A DNA stretch of 64,000 bases from an uncultured Lutibacter sp. (GTDB lineage: Bacteria > Bacteroidota > Bacteroidia > Flavobacteriales > Flavobacteriaceae), in the NCBI RefSeq assembly GCF_947493565.1, contig NZ_CANLRG010000007.1, positions 124,001-188,000 on the forward strand, written 5' to 3'. Shown here piece by piece: positions 11,889-22,332 of this stretch. Each line of letters begins with the position of its first letter. The first letter of the stretch is position 1. The notes under the pieces are model-generated. The model worked only from the letters and a program-made list of their open reading frames with translations. It had not been told where the DNA came from and did not search any database. The position numbers and the translations under genes were made by a program.

Positions 11889-14375
11889 TTAAATTTTCAC
11901 GTTTCTTAATCTAAGTGCATTGGTAATTACAGATACAGAGCTAAAACTCATAGCAACTGCAGCAATAATTGGAGAGAGTAAAATACCAAAAATTGGGAAT
12001 AATAATCCTGCGGCAATTGGTACTCCTAAAATGTTGTAAGCAAATGAAAAGAATAAATTTTGTTTTATATTTTTAAGGGTCTTTTTGCTTAGTGTATTAG
12101 CTTTAACAATACCTTCTAAATCTCCTTTAACCAAAGTTATTTCAGCACTTTCTATGGCCACATCTGTACCAGTACCCATAGCAATGCCTATATTAGACTG
12201 TGCTAATGCTGGAGCATCATTAATACCATCACCTGCCATAGCTACAATGTTACCTTTTTCCTGTAGTTTTTTAATATAATCTAATTTATCTTTTGGTAAA
12301 CAATTCGCTTTATAATTACTCAACTTTAATTCATCAGCAACGGCTTTAGCAGTATTTTCATTATCTCCTGTTAACATAATAACCTCAATTCCTTCTTTTA
12401 TTAGATTGTGGATAGCCCTTTTACTGCTATCTTTAATAGCATCTGAGATGCTTACATAACCTAACGCAATATTATTAATAGCTATATAAGAAACTGTTTT
12501 ACCAAGTTTTTGTTCAGAAAGAATTTCTTTTTTTAAAGTTGAAGGAATTTTGGCGTTTATGGTTTCCATCAATTTTAAATTTCCTAAAGCAATTTTAGTT
12601 TGTTGAATGGTTCCTACAACTCCCATTCCTGAAATAGCTTCAAAGTCGGGTACTTTAGTTAATGCTGCATTTTTTTTATGGGCATATTGTACAATGGCCT
12701 TAGCCAAAGGATGTTTACTATATTGATTTAAAGAGGCTATATATCCTAAAACTATTTCGGGCTTTTCATCTAAAATGTAAATTTTTTCAACTGAAGGTCT
12801 TCCCTCTGTAATTGTACCTGTTTTATCTGTAATTAAAACATTTACTTTATTCATAATTTCTAGAGCTTCTGCATTTTTTATTAAAATTCCATTTTGAGCT
12901 CCTTTTCCTATACCAACCATCACAGACATTGGTGTTGCCAAACCTAGAGCACAAGGACAAGCTATAATTAAAACGGCTACCGAATTTACAAAAGCATAAA
13001 CCAATGCCGGATCTGGCCCAAAATTGGCCCAAACAATAAATGTTATAATAGATATAACAACCACAATAGGAACAAAGTATTTAGAAATGGTATCTGCTAA
13101 TTTTTGGATAGGAGCTCTAGATCTACTCGCATCACTTACCATTTTTACAATTTGAGATAAAAGGGTTTCAGAACCTACCTTTTGGGCTTTCATTACAAAA
13201 GATTTTGTAGTATTGATGGTTCCAGAATTTACATTATCATTAACCGATTTATCTACAGGAATAGGTTCTCCTGTAATCATAGATTCATCAATACTACTCG
13301 AACCTTCTACAATAATTCCATCAACGGGAATTTTTTCACCTGGTTTTACACGTAGCAAGTCATTAACTTTAATAGTGTTAATTGCCACTGTTTTATCAAC
13401 CCCATTGATAACTAATGTAGCTTCTGAAGGAGCTAATTTTAATAGCTCTTTAATTGCTCCACTGGTTTTGCTATGTGCTTTAGCTTCTAACAATTGCCCT
13501 AATAAAACTAAAGTAAGAATTACTGCAGTTGCTTCAAAATAGATGTCTACATGACCAGACATCCCTTTAAATTCTGAAGGAAATACTTCTGGAAAAAATA
13601 AACCAATTATACTAAATATAAAAGCCGCTCCTGTTCCAATACCAACTAAGGTAAACATGTTTAAATTCCAAGATACTATGGATTTCCAGCATCTTACAAA
13701 AAACATCCAGCAAGTATAAAACACAATTGGAATGGTTAAAATAAACTGCAGCCAATCCCAAAAATATTGTGAAGTAATTTCTAAAAGTGGATTTTTAGGT
13801 AAATGTGATGACATAGATATGAAGAAAACAGGAATTGCTAATAAAGCTGAAATTTTCATCTTTTTAACTAACTCTTTATAGGTTTTATCTTCTTCGCTTT
13901 TGCTAGGCTCCATTAAAACTAAATCCATTCCACATTTAGGGCATAACCCTGGAGTATTCTGAATTATCTCAGGGTGCATTGGACAGGTATAAGTTGTTTC
14001 TTGACTAAGTTTAGGTTGTTCAATTAAATCCATTCCGCAAACTGGACATCCTACGTTTTTAGTATAGGTTTTAGTTCCTTCACACTGCATTGGACAATAA
14101 AAAACACCATTTCCTTTTTTTTCAGAGGTATTAGAGTGTTTTTTTTTGTCCTTTTTCCCGACGTTTGGTAATTCAATGGTATAATGTAAACCTGCATTTG
14201 TTAAAACTTGTTGTAAGTTTTCTATTGTAATATGCGAAGTCATGTCAATAATAACTTCTTTAGTTTTCAAATTTACAGTAACTTTTTTAACTTCTTTTAG
14301 GGTAGTTAATGCAGTTTCAACATTATTTTTACAACCTGAACAGGTCATTCCTGAAATGTAATAGGTATGTTTCAT
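11889..14375 (-). CDS. copA: Copper-exporting P1B-type ATPase (CopA)
   Basis: An 828-residue cation pump that uses ATP to move Cu+ out of the cytoplasm. From the N-terminus: one HMA domain with GMTCSGC (C12, C15), then two Cys/Met/His heavy-metal-binding modules of the form CPM...CPxCGMDL (about 92-118 and 127-155), then the P-type core. The transport site is the CPC motif (C473-C475) in [11 protein letters not shown], and the phosphorylated D517 is in [14 protein letters not shown] supplies the His-Pro typical of P1B pumps, and [10 protein letters not shown] closes the ATP-binding hinge. CPC together with GMTCxxC points to Cu+/Ag+ and not to zinc. It is the last gene of the minus-strand copper locus, 119 bases after the small metal-binding gene. 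Having two modules in addition to the HMA domain is common in this phylum. Confidence 0.95.
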   Translation of the reverse strand: MKHTYYISGMTCSGCKNNVETALTTLKEVKKVTVNLKTKEVIIDMTSHITIENLQQVLTNAGLHYTIELPNVGKKDKKKHSNTSEKKGNGVFYCPMQCEGTKTYTKNVGCPVCGMDLIEQPKLSQETTYTCPMHPEIIQNTPGLCPKCGMDLVLMEPSKSEEDKTYKELVKKMKISALLAIPVFFISMSSHLPKNPLLEITSQYFWDWLQFILTIPIVFYTCWMFFVRCWKSIVSWNLNMFTLVGIGTGAAFIFSIIGLFFPEVFPSEFKGMSGHVDIYFEATAVILTLVLLGQLLEAKAHSKTSGAIKELLKLAPSEATLVINGVDKTVAINTIKVNDLLRVKPGEKIPVDGIIVEGSSSIDESMITGEPIPVDKSVNDNVNSGTINTTKSFVMKAQKVGSETLLSQIVKMVSDASRSRAPIQKLADTISKYFVPIVVVISIITFIVWANFGPDPALVYAFVNSVAVLIIACPCALGLATPMSVMVGIGKGAQNGILIKNAEALEIMNKVNVLITDKTGTITEGRPSVEKIYILDEKPEIVLGYIASLNQYSKHPLAKAIVQYAHKKNAALTKVPDFEAISGMGVVGTIQQTKIALGNLKLMETINAKIPSTLKKEILSEQKLGKTVSYIAINNIALGYVSISDAIKDSSKRAIHNLIKEGIEVIMLTGDNENTAKAVADELKLSNYKANCLPKDKLDYIKKLQEKGNIVAMAGDGINDAPALAQSNIGIAMGTGTDVAIESAEITLVKGDLEGIVKANTLSKKTLKNIKQNLFFSFAYNILGVPIAAGLLFPIFGILLSPIIAAVAMSFSSVSVITNALRLRNVKI

Positions 14376-14494
14376 AAACCTTAATTTTAAATTTGATACA
14401 CTTTTTTTAAGTGTTTTGGGCTATGATATTTGTATAAAATACGGTAAAAAAGAGAGTTTTTAAAACTCACTTTTTATATTTCTAAAATTTTATT

Positions 14495-14860
14495 TTAATT
14501 TTTTAGGTGTTTATGTTCACCTTTTTTGTTTTTTTCAAGTTCTTTTAAAGTCAAATTCATTCCACATTTTGGACATTTACTAGGTTGGCTATTTTTAATA
14601 TCTAGATGCATTGGGCACGTATAAATGGGTTTTATTTTTTTAAGATTCATACCACATTCTGAACATTTACCAGGTTTATCACTTTGAATTGCTGAATGCA
14701 TTGGACAGACGTAGGTATTTTTGTTTTTTACTTTAGAATGATTCATATCCATTTTTGTTGAATCATGTTTTACTTTTGTTTGCTTTTTTTGTTGAGAGAA
14801 AGCTGTTAATGTTGAAAAAAGTCCTATCAATAGAACAATGCTTAAAATTTTTGTTTTCAT
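14495..14860 (-). CDS. Secreted double heavy-metal-binding-domain protein
   Basis: A 121-residue exported protein. The signal peptide (LSIVLLIGLFSTLTAFS) is followed by a His/Lys/Met-rich linker and two copies of the heavy-metal-binding module (PF19335 type): VCPMHSAI...CSECGMNL and TCPMHLDI...CPKCGMNL. Each module offers Cys, Met and His ligands in the same pattern as those in CopA and CusB of this locus. It probably binds or buffers copper in the periplasm and may hand it to the Cus system. It lies between the regulator and copA; a 14-bp palindrome lies 62 bases upstream of its start. Confidence 0.85.
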   Translation of the reverse strand: MKTKILSIVLLIGLFSTLTAFSQQKKQTKVKHDSTKMDMNHSKVKNKNTYVCPMHSAIQSDKPGKCSECGMNLKKIKPIYTCPMHLDIKNSQPSKCPKCGMNLTLKELEKNKKGEHKHLKN

Positions 14861-14921
14861 GTTTTTAGTGTTTAATTTACGATACTTATTAAAGTGTAAA
14901 AGTCTAAATATTTCAAAAGTT

Positions 14922-14935
14922 AATTGTGCACAATT
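14922..14935. promoter_or_regulatory. Perfect palindrome AATTGTGCACAATT in the copper locus
   Basis: A 14-bp perfect palindrome between the stop of the AraC-type gene and the start of the small metal-binding gene. It is a candidate operator for the last two genes. A near -7 element on the minus strand (CAAAAGTT at 14914-14921, one base off) lies beside it. Confidence 0.45.
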
Positions 14936-14939
14936 TAGG

Positions 14940-15512
14940 TTAAATTGTATCTAATTTTTTTCGAGAACTTTGTTTTTTGTATTCAGTTGGTGTAAGCCCT
15001 GTAACCTTTTTAAACTGCCGAGAAAGATGTTGAGGACTGCTATAATTTAGATCATAAGAAATTTGACTTAAGGTTAATTCGTTATAAACTAGCAATTCTT
15101 TAACTCTTTCAATTTTTTGCAGAATGATATATTTTTCAATAGTATTTTTCTCTAAATCAGAGAAAATTTTACTTAATTGAGAATAATTTAAACCGATTTT
15201 TGATGCTAAAAAAGCGGAGTAATTTTGATTTAATAATTGATGTTTTTTGTGATGAATATTTTCAATAATTACCGTTTTTATTTGATTTATTATTTTAGCT
15301 TCAAACGTTTCAACAATTTCAAAACCCTCCTTTTTTAGAAGGATTTTTAAAATTGTTAATTCATGTTCTGTAAGTGTATTTTTGAAATGAATTTCACCTA
15401 ATTTTACACATATAAATTTCAGGTTGTTTTTTCTAAGTTCTTCAGTGATAACTTTAATACAGCGATCACAAACCATATTTTTTATTGCAATTGTGAAATT
15501 CTCGAGTCTCAT
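14940..15512 (-). CDS. HMA-like metal domain fused to AraC-type regulator
   Basis: A 190-residue transcription factor. The first 70 residues resemble an HMA metal-binding fold, with NMVCDRCI placing C15 and C18 where GMTCxxC pairs sit in copper chaperones. The C-terminal 105 residues form a double helix-turn-helix of the AraC family, ending in the signature SSPQHLSRQFKKVTGLTPTEY. No sugar-type sensing domain is present, so the metal domain should be the sensor. Its place between cusB and the small metal-binding gene, within a same-strand copper locus, supports control of copper efflux. Such fusions occur in other Bacteroidota next to efflux genes. Whether it activates or represses cannot be told from sequence. 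Confidence 0.85.
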   Translation of the reverse strand: MRLENFTIAIKNMVCDRCIKVITEELRKNNLKFICVKLGEIHFKNTLTEHELTILKILLKKEGFEIVETFEAKIINQIKTVIIENIHHKKHQLLNQNYSAFLASKIGLNYSQLSKIFSDLEKNTIEKYIILQKIERVKELLVYNELTLSQISYDLNYSSPQHLSRQFKKVTGLTPTEYKKQSSRKKLDTI

Positions 15513-15545
15513 GTTTTTGAATTTTGTGATAGAACTACTTGCTGG

Positions 15546-17318
15546 TTATTCAATAGTTGCTTGTACTACACCACATTTTAGCATCATTTCTCCATAATAA
15601 GGGTTTTCTATATTTTCATTCAAACTTAACCAAATAGCACCTTTATCGCTGTTTGCCATTGGACAAAATTGTTTATATACTTTTTGATTTGCACCAAAAC
15701 TTTCAACAGATTTAGTAATGTTATTAGATAGTGAAATAAACGAATTTCTTTGGGCTTTAATATCATTTGTGATTTCTATTTCTTTTGCAGAAGTAGTCAA
15801 CTTATTTAAAAGAGTCATCCATAACTTATGAGATTTATTTTCAGTTAATAACTTCATATCTACAAGTTGTAAATTTTTCAACAAAATTGAAGCTTCTTTT
15901 TGAGCGACATTAGAATTATCATTCACCAATGCATCTTTAACTTGTAAATAAGCTAAGAGCACTTCATGAAGCTGTTGTTGAAATTTTAAAGGAACGTTTA
16001 TTTGTTCAATACTATTTGTTGTTTCTTCTAGATTTGAAGTTTCTTGCATTCCAATATGATTTTCGTGTCCAGTAATTACGTTACCACTTTTTGTATTCAT
16101 CATGCTTTTTTTACCTTGTAATTGTGCTGCAGCATCTATGGTAAAGGTTCCATTAGTAACAATTTCTTCTTGTTCATACAATCCATCTAAAATTTCATAA
16201 CTATTGCCAATCTCATTTCCTAAAGTTACTTCTCTCATTTCAAAAACAGGTTCTAGACCTTCTTTTTTTACATAAACTACAGATCTTTCACCAGTCCACA
16301 AAACAGCTGATTTAGGGATGATTAGTGTTTTTTGTTGGTTGTTTTTTGTATTTGAAGGTGTAATAAAACCTTTAATAAACATTCCAGGTTTAAGAGTTCC
16401 TTTAGGATTGTTTAATTCAGCCCTAACAGTTACCGTTCTAGTTAATGTGTTTAATATTGGGTCAATAAATGAAATTTTAGCTTTAAACTCTTTGTTTGGG
16501 TTTGCATTGGTGGTTATACGAATTTCATCTCCCAATTGGATACTGGAAAGTTGTTTTTCATACGCATCAAAATTTGCCCAAACAGTAGTTAAGTTAGCAA
16601 TAGTAAAAAGCCCTTGACCTTCTTTAATATAAGTACCTTCTTCAACCATTTTTGTACTAACCACGCCAGTAACATTTGCGTAAACAGGAAAATTAGTAAT
16701 AATGGTTTTCGATTTCTCAATTTTATGAATCTGATTTTCTGAAAGTTTCCATAATTTTAGTTTGTTTTTTACAGCATTGTATAAGCTTACATCAGAATTT
16801 TTAATTTCTGAAGCTGTCAATAATTCTTTTTGAGCTGTTACTAATTCTGGAGAATAGATAAGAGCCAATGGTTGTCCTTTTGCTACCATTTCTCCTGTTG
16901 AATTTACAAATAGTTTTTCAATTCTTCCTCCAAAATGAGCTGTTTGTATGGCATTTGTTTTTTCATTTTCTTTAATTTTTCCAACAAGAAAAAGCCCTTC
17001 TTTAGGAGTAGTATTAAAGCCTATAACGGTGGTTTCTATATTAGCCAAAGCCAAAGCATTTGTACTCATTTTAAACTCATTAGCTGTTAGTCCATCAGCT
17101 GAAGTTTCAGCAGGAATTAAATCCATACCACAAATTGGGCAATCTCCAGGTTCAGGTTGCATAATTTGAGGATGCATTGAACAGGTCCATTGTTGATTTT
17201 CTGTTTGAGAAGTTTCGTGATTGTGGTTTTCTTCTACATTTGAAGAATTTCCAAATAACAACCATCCTGAAATTAGACCAGTTGTTAATATTCCTATGTA
17301 AATTATATATTTTTTCAT
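15546..17318 (-). CDS. cusB: CusB-like periplasmic adaptor with extra metal-binding domains
   Basis: A 590-residue membrane fusion protein that links the inner-membrane pump to the outer-membrane channel. The N-terminus has a membrane anchor (YIIYIGILTTGLISGWLLFG), followed by one heavy-metal-binding module (WTCSMHPQI...CPICGMDL, about 47-70) and then the barrel-sandwich, hairpin and beta-barrel domains of CusB (about 90-390). The last 150 residues form a DUF3347 domain with FCPM and a closing MLKCG, another probable copper-binding part. The family core is about 400 residues, so metal-binding modules flank it on both sides. It lies one base from the TolC-like gene, clearly in one operon. Confidence 0.92.
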   Translation of the reverse strand: MKKYIIYIGILTTGLISGWLLFGNSSNVEENHNHETSQTENQQWTCSMHPQIMQPEPGDCPICGMDLIPAETSADGLTANEFKMSTNALALANIETTVIGFNTTPKEGLFLVGKIKENEKTNAIQTAHFGGRIEKLFVNSTGEMVAKGQPLALIYSPELVTAQKELLTASEIKNSDVSLYNAVKNKLKLWKLSENQIHKIEKSKTIITNFPVYANVTGVVSTKMVEEGTYIKEGQGLFTIANLTTVWANFDAYEKQLSSIQLGDEIRITTNANPNKEFKAKISFIDPILNTLTRTVTVRAELNNPKGTLKPGMFIKGFITPSNTKNNQQKTLIIPKSAVLWTGERSVVYVKKEGLEPVFEMREVTLGNEIGNSYEILDGLYEQEEIVTNGTFTIDAAAQLQGKKSMMNTKSGNVITGHENHIGMQETSNLEETTNSIEQINVPLKFQQQLHEVLLAYLQVKDALVNDNSNVAQKEASILLKNLQLVDMKLLTENKSHKLWMTLLNKLTTSAKEIEITNDIKAQRNSFISLSNNITKSVESFGANQKVYKQFCPMANSDKGAIWLSLNENIENPYYGEMMLKCGVVQATIE

Positions 17319-17319
17319 C

Positions 17320-18540
17320 TTAGTTATCTTTTGTTAAAAATTCTAGAGTTGATTTTTGAATTTCATACTCTTTTTCTGAAATCACTTTTTTTAGTTGAAA
17401 TTTTAATTGTAATTGCTGAATTTCAAGTAATTGTTCAAAATCAATTTTTGAAGTTTCATAAGCAGCTAACAATACTTTTTTTGCACTTTCTGCCTCATCA
17501 ATATTTTTGATTTGTGTTGCAATTGAAACCTTTGAATTAGAAAGTTTACTTTTTGCATTTTCAAAAATGGTTTGTAATTGATTGTATGTATTAACTTTAG
17601 TTATTTCAATTGCTTTTTGCTCTAATTGTAATTGCTTTTGTTTAGAGCTGTATTTTTTAGAAAACAAAGGAAATGAAACGGTAACCATTGGCATAACAAT
17701 ATCTTTTCCGTTATCAGCAAGGTTTTCAATAGCTCTATTTTCAATAAAACCATAGTCTAAGCCAATTCCTATAGTTGGTAAACTTTCTTTTTGAGTTGCT
17801 AATTCAGTTTTTTTAGTAGCACTTTTTAAATTATCCAATGCTAACATTTTTGGATTGCTAGAAATGTATTCTTTGTTAAAAGTTTGTAAATCAATAATTG
17901 TTATATGATCAGCAATTGATATAACTTCGTTTTGATTTCTATTTAATAAAAGGTTGAAAGTAATTTTTTTAGCTTTCAAATTTTCTTGAATGGTATTTAA
18001 TTGGTTTGTAAGCTCATTTTTTTCGATTCTAATTTTAAGAACTTCTACCATTGTAGATCGATTATTTTCTAATGCATTAAGTGCTAAATTTTCAAAAGTG
18101 TTCAGAATTTCAATATTTTGTAGTAAAATATCTTCTTTAGCTTTTAATTCAAACAACTCAAAATATGCAGTTTTAATTGCCAAAAAGAGCTTTCTTTTTG
18201 CAAAATCATAAGTGTTCAACTGGGCTTTAGCCTTAAATTGAGCACTTTCTTTTTTTGCATTTAAAGTACCAAACCAAGGCAACATTTGTGAAGCTGAGAT
18301 TTTAGCTTTTTGAGCCCCAACTCTTGTTTCTACTTCTTGAGCAAAATACCCTACCGATATATTAGTATTTGGAATGCTACCCACTTCATTTATTTTTTCT
18401 AAAGCACTTTGATATTGATATTGAATGGCTTTTAATTCAGGGCTGTTTTCTGCAGCAATAGTTAAATAATTATCTAAAGTTTGCGAATGAGCTGTGAAGC
18501 TAATTAACAGCAAAATTATATGTATTAATTTAGTTTTCAT
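17320..18540 (-). CDS. TolC-family outer-membrane efflux channel (CusC-like)
   Basis: A 406-residue outer membrane factor with a signal peptide (LIHIILLLISFTAHS) and two long helical halves typical of TolC-like channels. The CusC group has the same overall length. Together with CusB and CusA it forms a three-part pump that expels Cu+/Ag+ across the outer membrane. No lipoprotein Cys is present at the cleavage site, unlike E. coli CusC. The gene overlaps the end of cusA by 11 bases and stops one base before cusB, so all three are translated from one message. Confidence 0.9.
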   Translation of the reverse strand: MKTKLIHIILLLISFTAHSQTLDNYLTIAAENSPELKAIQYQYQSALEKINEVGSIPNTNISVGYFAQEVETRVGAQKAKISASQMLPWFGTLNAKKESAQFKAKAQLNTYDFAKRKLFLAIKTAYFELFELKAKEDILLQNIEILNTFENLALNALENNRSTMVEVLKIRIEKNELTNQLNTIQENLKAKKITFNLLLNRNQNEVISIADHITIIDLQTFNKEYISSNPKMLALDNLKSATKKTELATQKESLPTIGIGLDYGFIENRAIENLADNGKDIVMPMVTVSFPLFSKKYSSKQKQLQLEQKAIEITKVNTYNQLQTIFENAKSKLSNSKVSIATQIKNIDEAESAKKVLLAAYETSKIDFEQLLEIQQLQLKFQLKKVISEKEYEIQKSTLEFLTKDN

Positions 18541-21500
18541 TTTTCACTTTTTTTAATGAAACTTCTTGTTTAAGGCTGTATAATACTGGTACAACAAATA
18601 AGGTGATTAAAGCAATTAACATGCCTCCAAAACTTGGAATTGCCATTGGAATCATAATATCAGAACCTCTACCTGTTGAAGTTAAAACTGGTAGTAAAGC
18701 AAGCATTGTGGTGGCTGTTGTCATTAAACAAGGGCGAATTCTTTTTTCTCCTGCTTCAATTACAGAAGTTCTTATTTCTTGTGTTGTTGTTGGTTTATTT
18801 TTTTTAAAAGTTTGTGTTAAATAGGTCGCCATTACTACACCATCATCGGTAGCAATTCCAAATAACGCAATAAAACCAACCCAAACAGCAACACTTAAAT
18901 TAATAGGATGCATTTGAAATAATTCACGAAGATTTACTCCAAAAACATCAAAGTTTAAAAACCATGACTCTCCATACAGCCATATCATCATAAAACCTCC
19001 AGCAAAAGCAACAGCTATTCCTGTAAAAACCATGAATGAAGTTGTTACTGAACGAAATTGAAAATATAGAATTAAAAAAATGATGATTAAGGCTAAAGGA
19101 ACTACTATCGATAATGTTTTTTCAGCTCTTAATTGGTTTTCATATGTTCCAGTAAATTGGTAATTAATGCCTTTAGGGACCACCAATTCTCCACGATCAA
19201 TTTGACCTTGTATTGCTTTTTGAGCTCTTTCTACCACTGTTACTTCGGCTTCATCTTTTAGTTTGTCAAATAGCACGTAGCCAACCAAAAAGGTGTCTTC
19301 ACTTTTTATCACTTGAGGGCCTTGTTCATATGTAATTGAGACCACTTCTGATAATGGTATTGGACTACCATTAGGTGTAGGAACATATATTTTCTCTAAA
19401 TCTTTAGGACTTGTTCTTTGCTCTCTTGGATAGCGAACACGAACTCCGTATCTCTCTCTTCCTTCAACAGTTTGTGTTAATAATTTTCCTCCGACGGAAA
19501 TTTCTAAGATACTCTGAATATTTTCGATATTTAATCCATATCTAGCCAATTTATCTCTGTCTATTTCTATAAGTAAATAAGGTTTTCCAACAATTCTATC
19601 GGCAAAAACCGCTTCTTTTTTTACACCAGGTATTTGTTTTAATACAGTTTCTAATTTTAAACCAAATTCTTCTATTTGTTTTAAATTTTGACCTTTAATT
19701 TTAATTCCCATTGGAGCACGCATACCTGTTTGTAACATAACCAAACGAGTTTCAATAGGTTGTAATTTTGGAGCTGAGGTTACACCTGGAAGCTTTGTTA
19801 CTTTGACAATTTCATCCCAAATATCATCAGCATTTTTAATTTTTTTACGCCAGTTTCTGTAATACTCTCCTTTAGAATCTTTAATTAAATTTCTGGTTTC
19901 TATTTTGGTTCCTGAAGCAATAAACTGCCCTGAAATTGTTTCAAATAATCCATTGTTATTTACTTTAAATTTTAATCGTTTACCCTCTTTATCTAATTTG
20001 TATTCTGGTTTGTAAATAATAACATTTTCATACATAGAAAGTGGAGCCGGATCTAAAGCGCTTTCAACTCTACCTGCTTTCCCAACAACGGTTTTAATTT
20101 CAGGAATAGTTGCTACAGCCATATCTAATTGTTGTAAAACACGCTTGTTTTCGGCAATACCAGAATGTGGCATAGAAGTTGGCATTAATAAAAAAGAGCC
20201 TTCATTTAAAGCAGGCATAAATTCTTTACCTGTATTTTTCCATACACTTACACCTAAAATAATTATTAGTGTTGGAATACTTAAAAATAGTATTTTGTTA
20301 TTTAATGCCCATTTTAAAATAGTTACATAAAACCTTCTAAAAAGAATAAAACCTCCGAGTAATCCAAAACAAATAATAGCTACAAAAATTAAATTTATAC
20401 TAACTGAATAATCCACTCCTAAAGGTCTCCAATAAACGCTTAATAAGGTTATAATTGCAAGTGCTGAAATAATGATATTAACCAAATTTGATTTTTTTTC
20501 AGAAAGAATTTCTTTGATTTTTAAAAGGCCAGAAATACCAAATGCTATTAATAATAAAGCAATATAATAACCACTAAATATACCAACAATACCTGTAATA
20601 ATTAATCCAATATTCCCTACATATCGTCCTTTTTTTATGGGTGATTTCCATCCAAATAACCAAGCAGCAAATGGGGGAATTAAAAATAAAGCAACAATTA
20701 AGGAAGCGGTTAACGCCATGGTTTTTGTAAATGCTAAAGGTCTAAATAATTTACCTTCAGCTCCTATCATAGTAAAAACAGGAATAAAACTAATAATGGT
20801 AGTCATTACTGCAGTAATAATTGCTCCAGAAACTTCAGTAGTTGCATTATAAACTAATCTATTAATAGGAGTTTTATGACCATCTTCATCCATATGCCTA
20901 ATAATGTTTTCAGATAAAATAACACCTACATCTACCATAGTTCCAATAGCAATGGCTATTCCTGATAGTGCAACAATATTAGCATCTACATTAAATAATT
21001 TCATTGAAATAAAAACCATTAAAACGGCAATTGGTAAAAGACTTGAAATTAAAATGGAGGCTCTTAAGTTGAATACCATAACAATTATTACTAAAATTGT
21101 AATTAAAATTTCTAGAGTTAAAGCTTCATCTAAGGTGTTTAATGTTTCTTGAATCAATTCAGTTCTATCATAAAACGGAACTATAGTAAGTTGCGATGTT
21201 CTTCCATCTTTTAATACTTTTGAAGGTAGTCCGGCGCCAATATCAGTAATTTGTTTTTTGACATTGGTAATAACCTCCATTGGGTTTGCACCATAACGAG
21301 CTACTACAACGCCACCAACTACTTCAGCACCTTCTTTGTCTAATATTCCTCTTCTTTCTGCTGGGCCTAATGAAACTTTGGCAACATCCTTAATTAGAAT
21401 TGAGGTAAAATTTGAAGAAGTTACTACAGCATTTTCAATATCTTCAACCGATTTAATATATCCCAATCCACGAACTAAATATTCTGCTTGATTAATTTCA

Positions 21501-22219
21501 ATGGTTTTGGCACCAATGTCTTTATTGGTATTTCTTGCAGCATTTACAACTTGTTGTAATGAGATATTATATTCTTTTAAAATATCAGGATTAACATCTA
21601 TCTGGTATTCTTGTACGTAACCACCAATTGAAGCAACCTCAGAAACTCCAGAAGCCGAAGATAATGCGTATTTAACGTAGTAATCTTGAATGCTTCTTAA
21701 TTCATGTAAATCCCAGCCTCCTGTTACATTTCCGTGTTCATCTCTACCTTCTAAAGTATACCAATATATTTGACCAAGCCCTGTGGCATCAGGACCTAAT
21801 GCTGGTTGAACATCGTTGGGTAATAATCCATTTGGAAGCGAGTTTAATTTTTCTAAAATTCGACTACGACTCCAGTAAAATTCAACATCTTCTTCAAAAA
21901 TGATATAAATACTTGAAAGTCCAAACATTGAAGAACTTCTGATAGTTTTTACCCCTGGAATTCCTAATAAGGAGGTTGTTAATGGATAGGTAATTTGGTC
22001 TTCAATGTCTTGAGGAGATCTCCCATCCCATTTAGTAAAAATAATTTGTTGATTTTCTCCAATATCTGGAATAGCATCAACAGCAACTGGGTTTCTAGGA
22101 AAGTTTCCTGTTTCCCAATCAAATGGAGCCGTAGAAATACCCCATCCAATAAATACAACTAATATGAGTACGGCTACAAGTTTATTTTCTATTAAAAATT
22201 TAATGCTTTTATTTAGCAT
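18530..22219 (-). CDS. cusA: CusA/CzcA-family RND heavy-metal efflux pump
   Basis: A 1229-residue inner-membrane proton/metal antiporter of the heavy-metal RND branch. The chosen start is the ATG at 22219 (MLNKSIKFLIENKL), directly before the first membrane helix; an in-frame ATG at 22276 would add 19 residues that look like leader sequence. Two repeats of one plus five membrane helices surround large periplasmic loops. The motif GIAIAIGTMVDVGVILSENI in TM4 carries the acidic residue of the proton relay. The protein is longer than E. coli CusA (about 1047) because of an additional hydrophobic and linker segment around residues 520-620. It is likely Cu+/Ag+ specific, given CusB, CopA and the HYC_CC_PP gene next to it; the CzcA (Zn/Co/Cd) alternative cannot be fully excluded. 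Confidence 0.92.
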   Translation of the reverse strand: MLNKSIKFLIENKLVAVLILVVFIGWGISTAPFDWETGNFPRNPVAVDAIPDIGENQQIIFTKWDGRSPQDIEDQITYPLTTSLLGIPGVKTIRSSSMFGLSSIYIIFEEDVEFYWSRSRILEKLNSLPNGLLPNDVQPALGPDATGLGQIYWYTLEGRDEHGNVTGGWDLHELRSIQDYYVKYALSSASGVSEVASIGGYVQEYQIDVNPDILKEYNISLQQVVNAARNTNKDIGAKTIEINQAEYLVRGLGYIKSVEDIENAVVTSSNFTSILIKDVAKVSLGPAERRGILDKEGAEVVGGVVVARYGANPMEVITNVKKQITDIGAGLPSKVLKDGRTSQLTIVPFYDRTELIQETLNTLDEALTLEILITILVIIVMVFNLRASILISSLLPIAVLMVFISMKLFNVDANIVALSGIAIAIGTMVDVGVILSENIIRHMDEDGHKTPINRLVYNATTEVSGAIITAVMTTIISFIPVFTMIGAEGKLFRPLAFTKTMALTASLIVALFLIPPFAAWLFGWKSPIKKGRYVGNIGLIITGIVGIFSGYYIALLLIAFGISGLLKIKEILSEKKSNLVNIIISALAIITLLSVYWRPLGVDYSVSINLIFVAIICFGLLGGFILFRRFYVTILKWALNNKILFLSIPTLIIILGVSVWKNTGKEFMPALNEGSFLLMPTSMPHSGIAENKRVLQQLDMAVATIPEIKTVVGKAGRVESALDPAPLSMYENVIIYKPEYKLDKEGKRLKFKVNNNGLFETISGQFIASGTKIETRNLIKDSKGEYYRNWRKKIKNADDIWDEIVKVTKLPGVTSAPKLQPIETRLVMLQTGMRAPMGIKIKGQNLKQIEEFGLKLETVLKQIPGVKKEAVFADRIVGKPYLLIEIDRDKLARYGLNIENIQSILEISVGGKLLTQTVEGRERYGVRVRYPREQRTSPKDLEKIYVPTPNGSPIPLSEVVSITYEQGPQVIKSEDTFLVGYVLFDKLKDEAEVTVVERAQKAIQGQIDRGELVVPKGINYQFTGTYENQLRAEKTLSIVVPLALIIIFLILYFQFRSVTTSFMVFTGIAVAFAGGFMMIWLYGESWFLNFDVFGVNLRELFQMHPINLSVAVWVGFIALFGIATDDGVVMATYLTQTFKKNKPTTTQEIRTSVIEAGEKRIRPCLMTTATTMLALLPVLTSTGRGSDIMIPMAIPSFGGMLIALITLFVVPVLYSLKQEVSLKKVKNEN

Positions 22220-22332
22220 AAGTAAGTATTTTAAATTGTTTAGAATTTTATTGTTTTTTTGCATAAAATGCACCACATTACAATCTCAGATTAATAAAAA
22301 TTAATTGAGATAATATTTCTAAAAATTTAAAA

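Noticed and set aside
13213-13542. Plus-strand open frame of 109 codons opposite copA
   Set aside because: It is the complement of a well-conserved pump gene; the codon pattern and homology belong to the minus strand.
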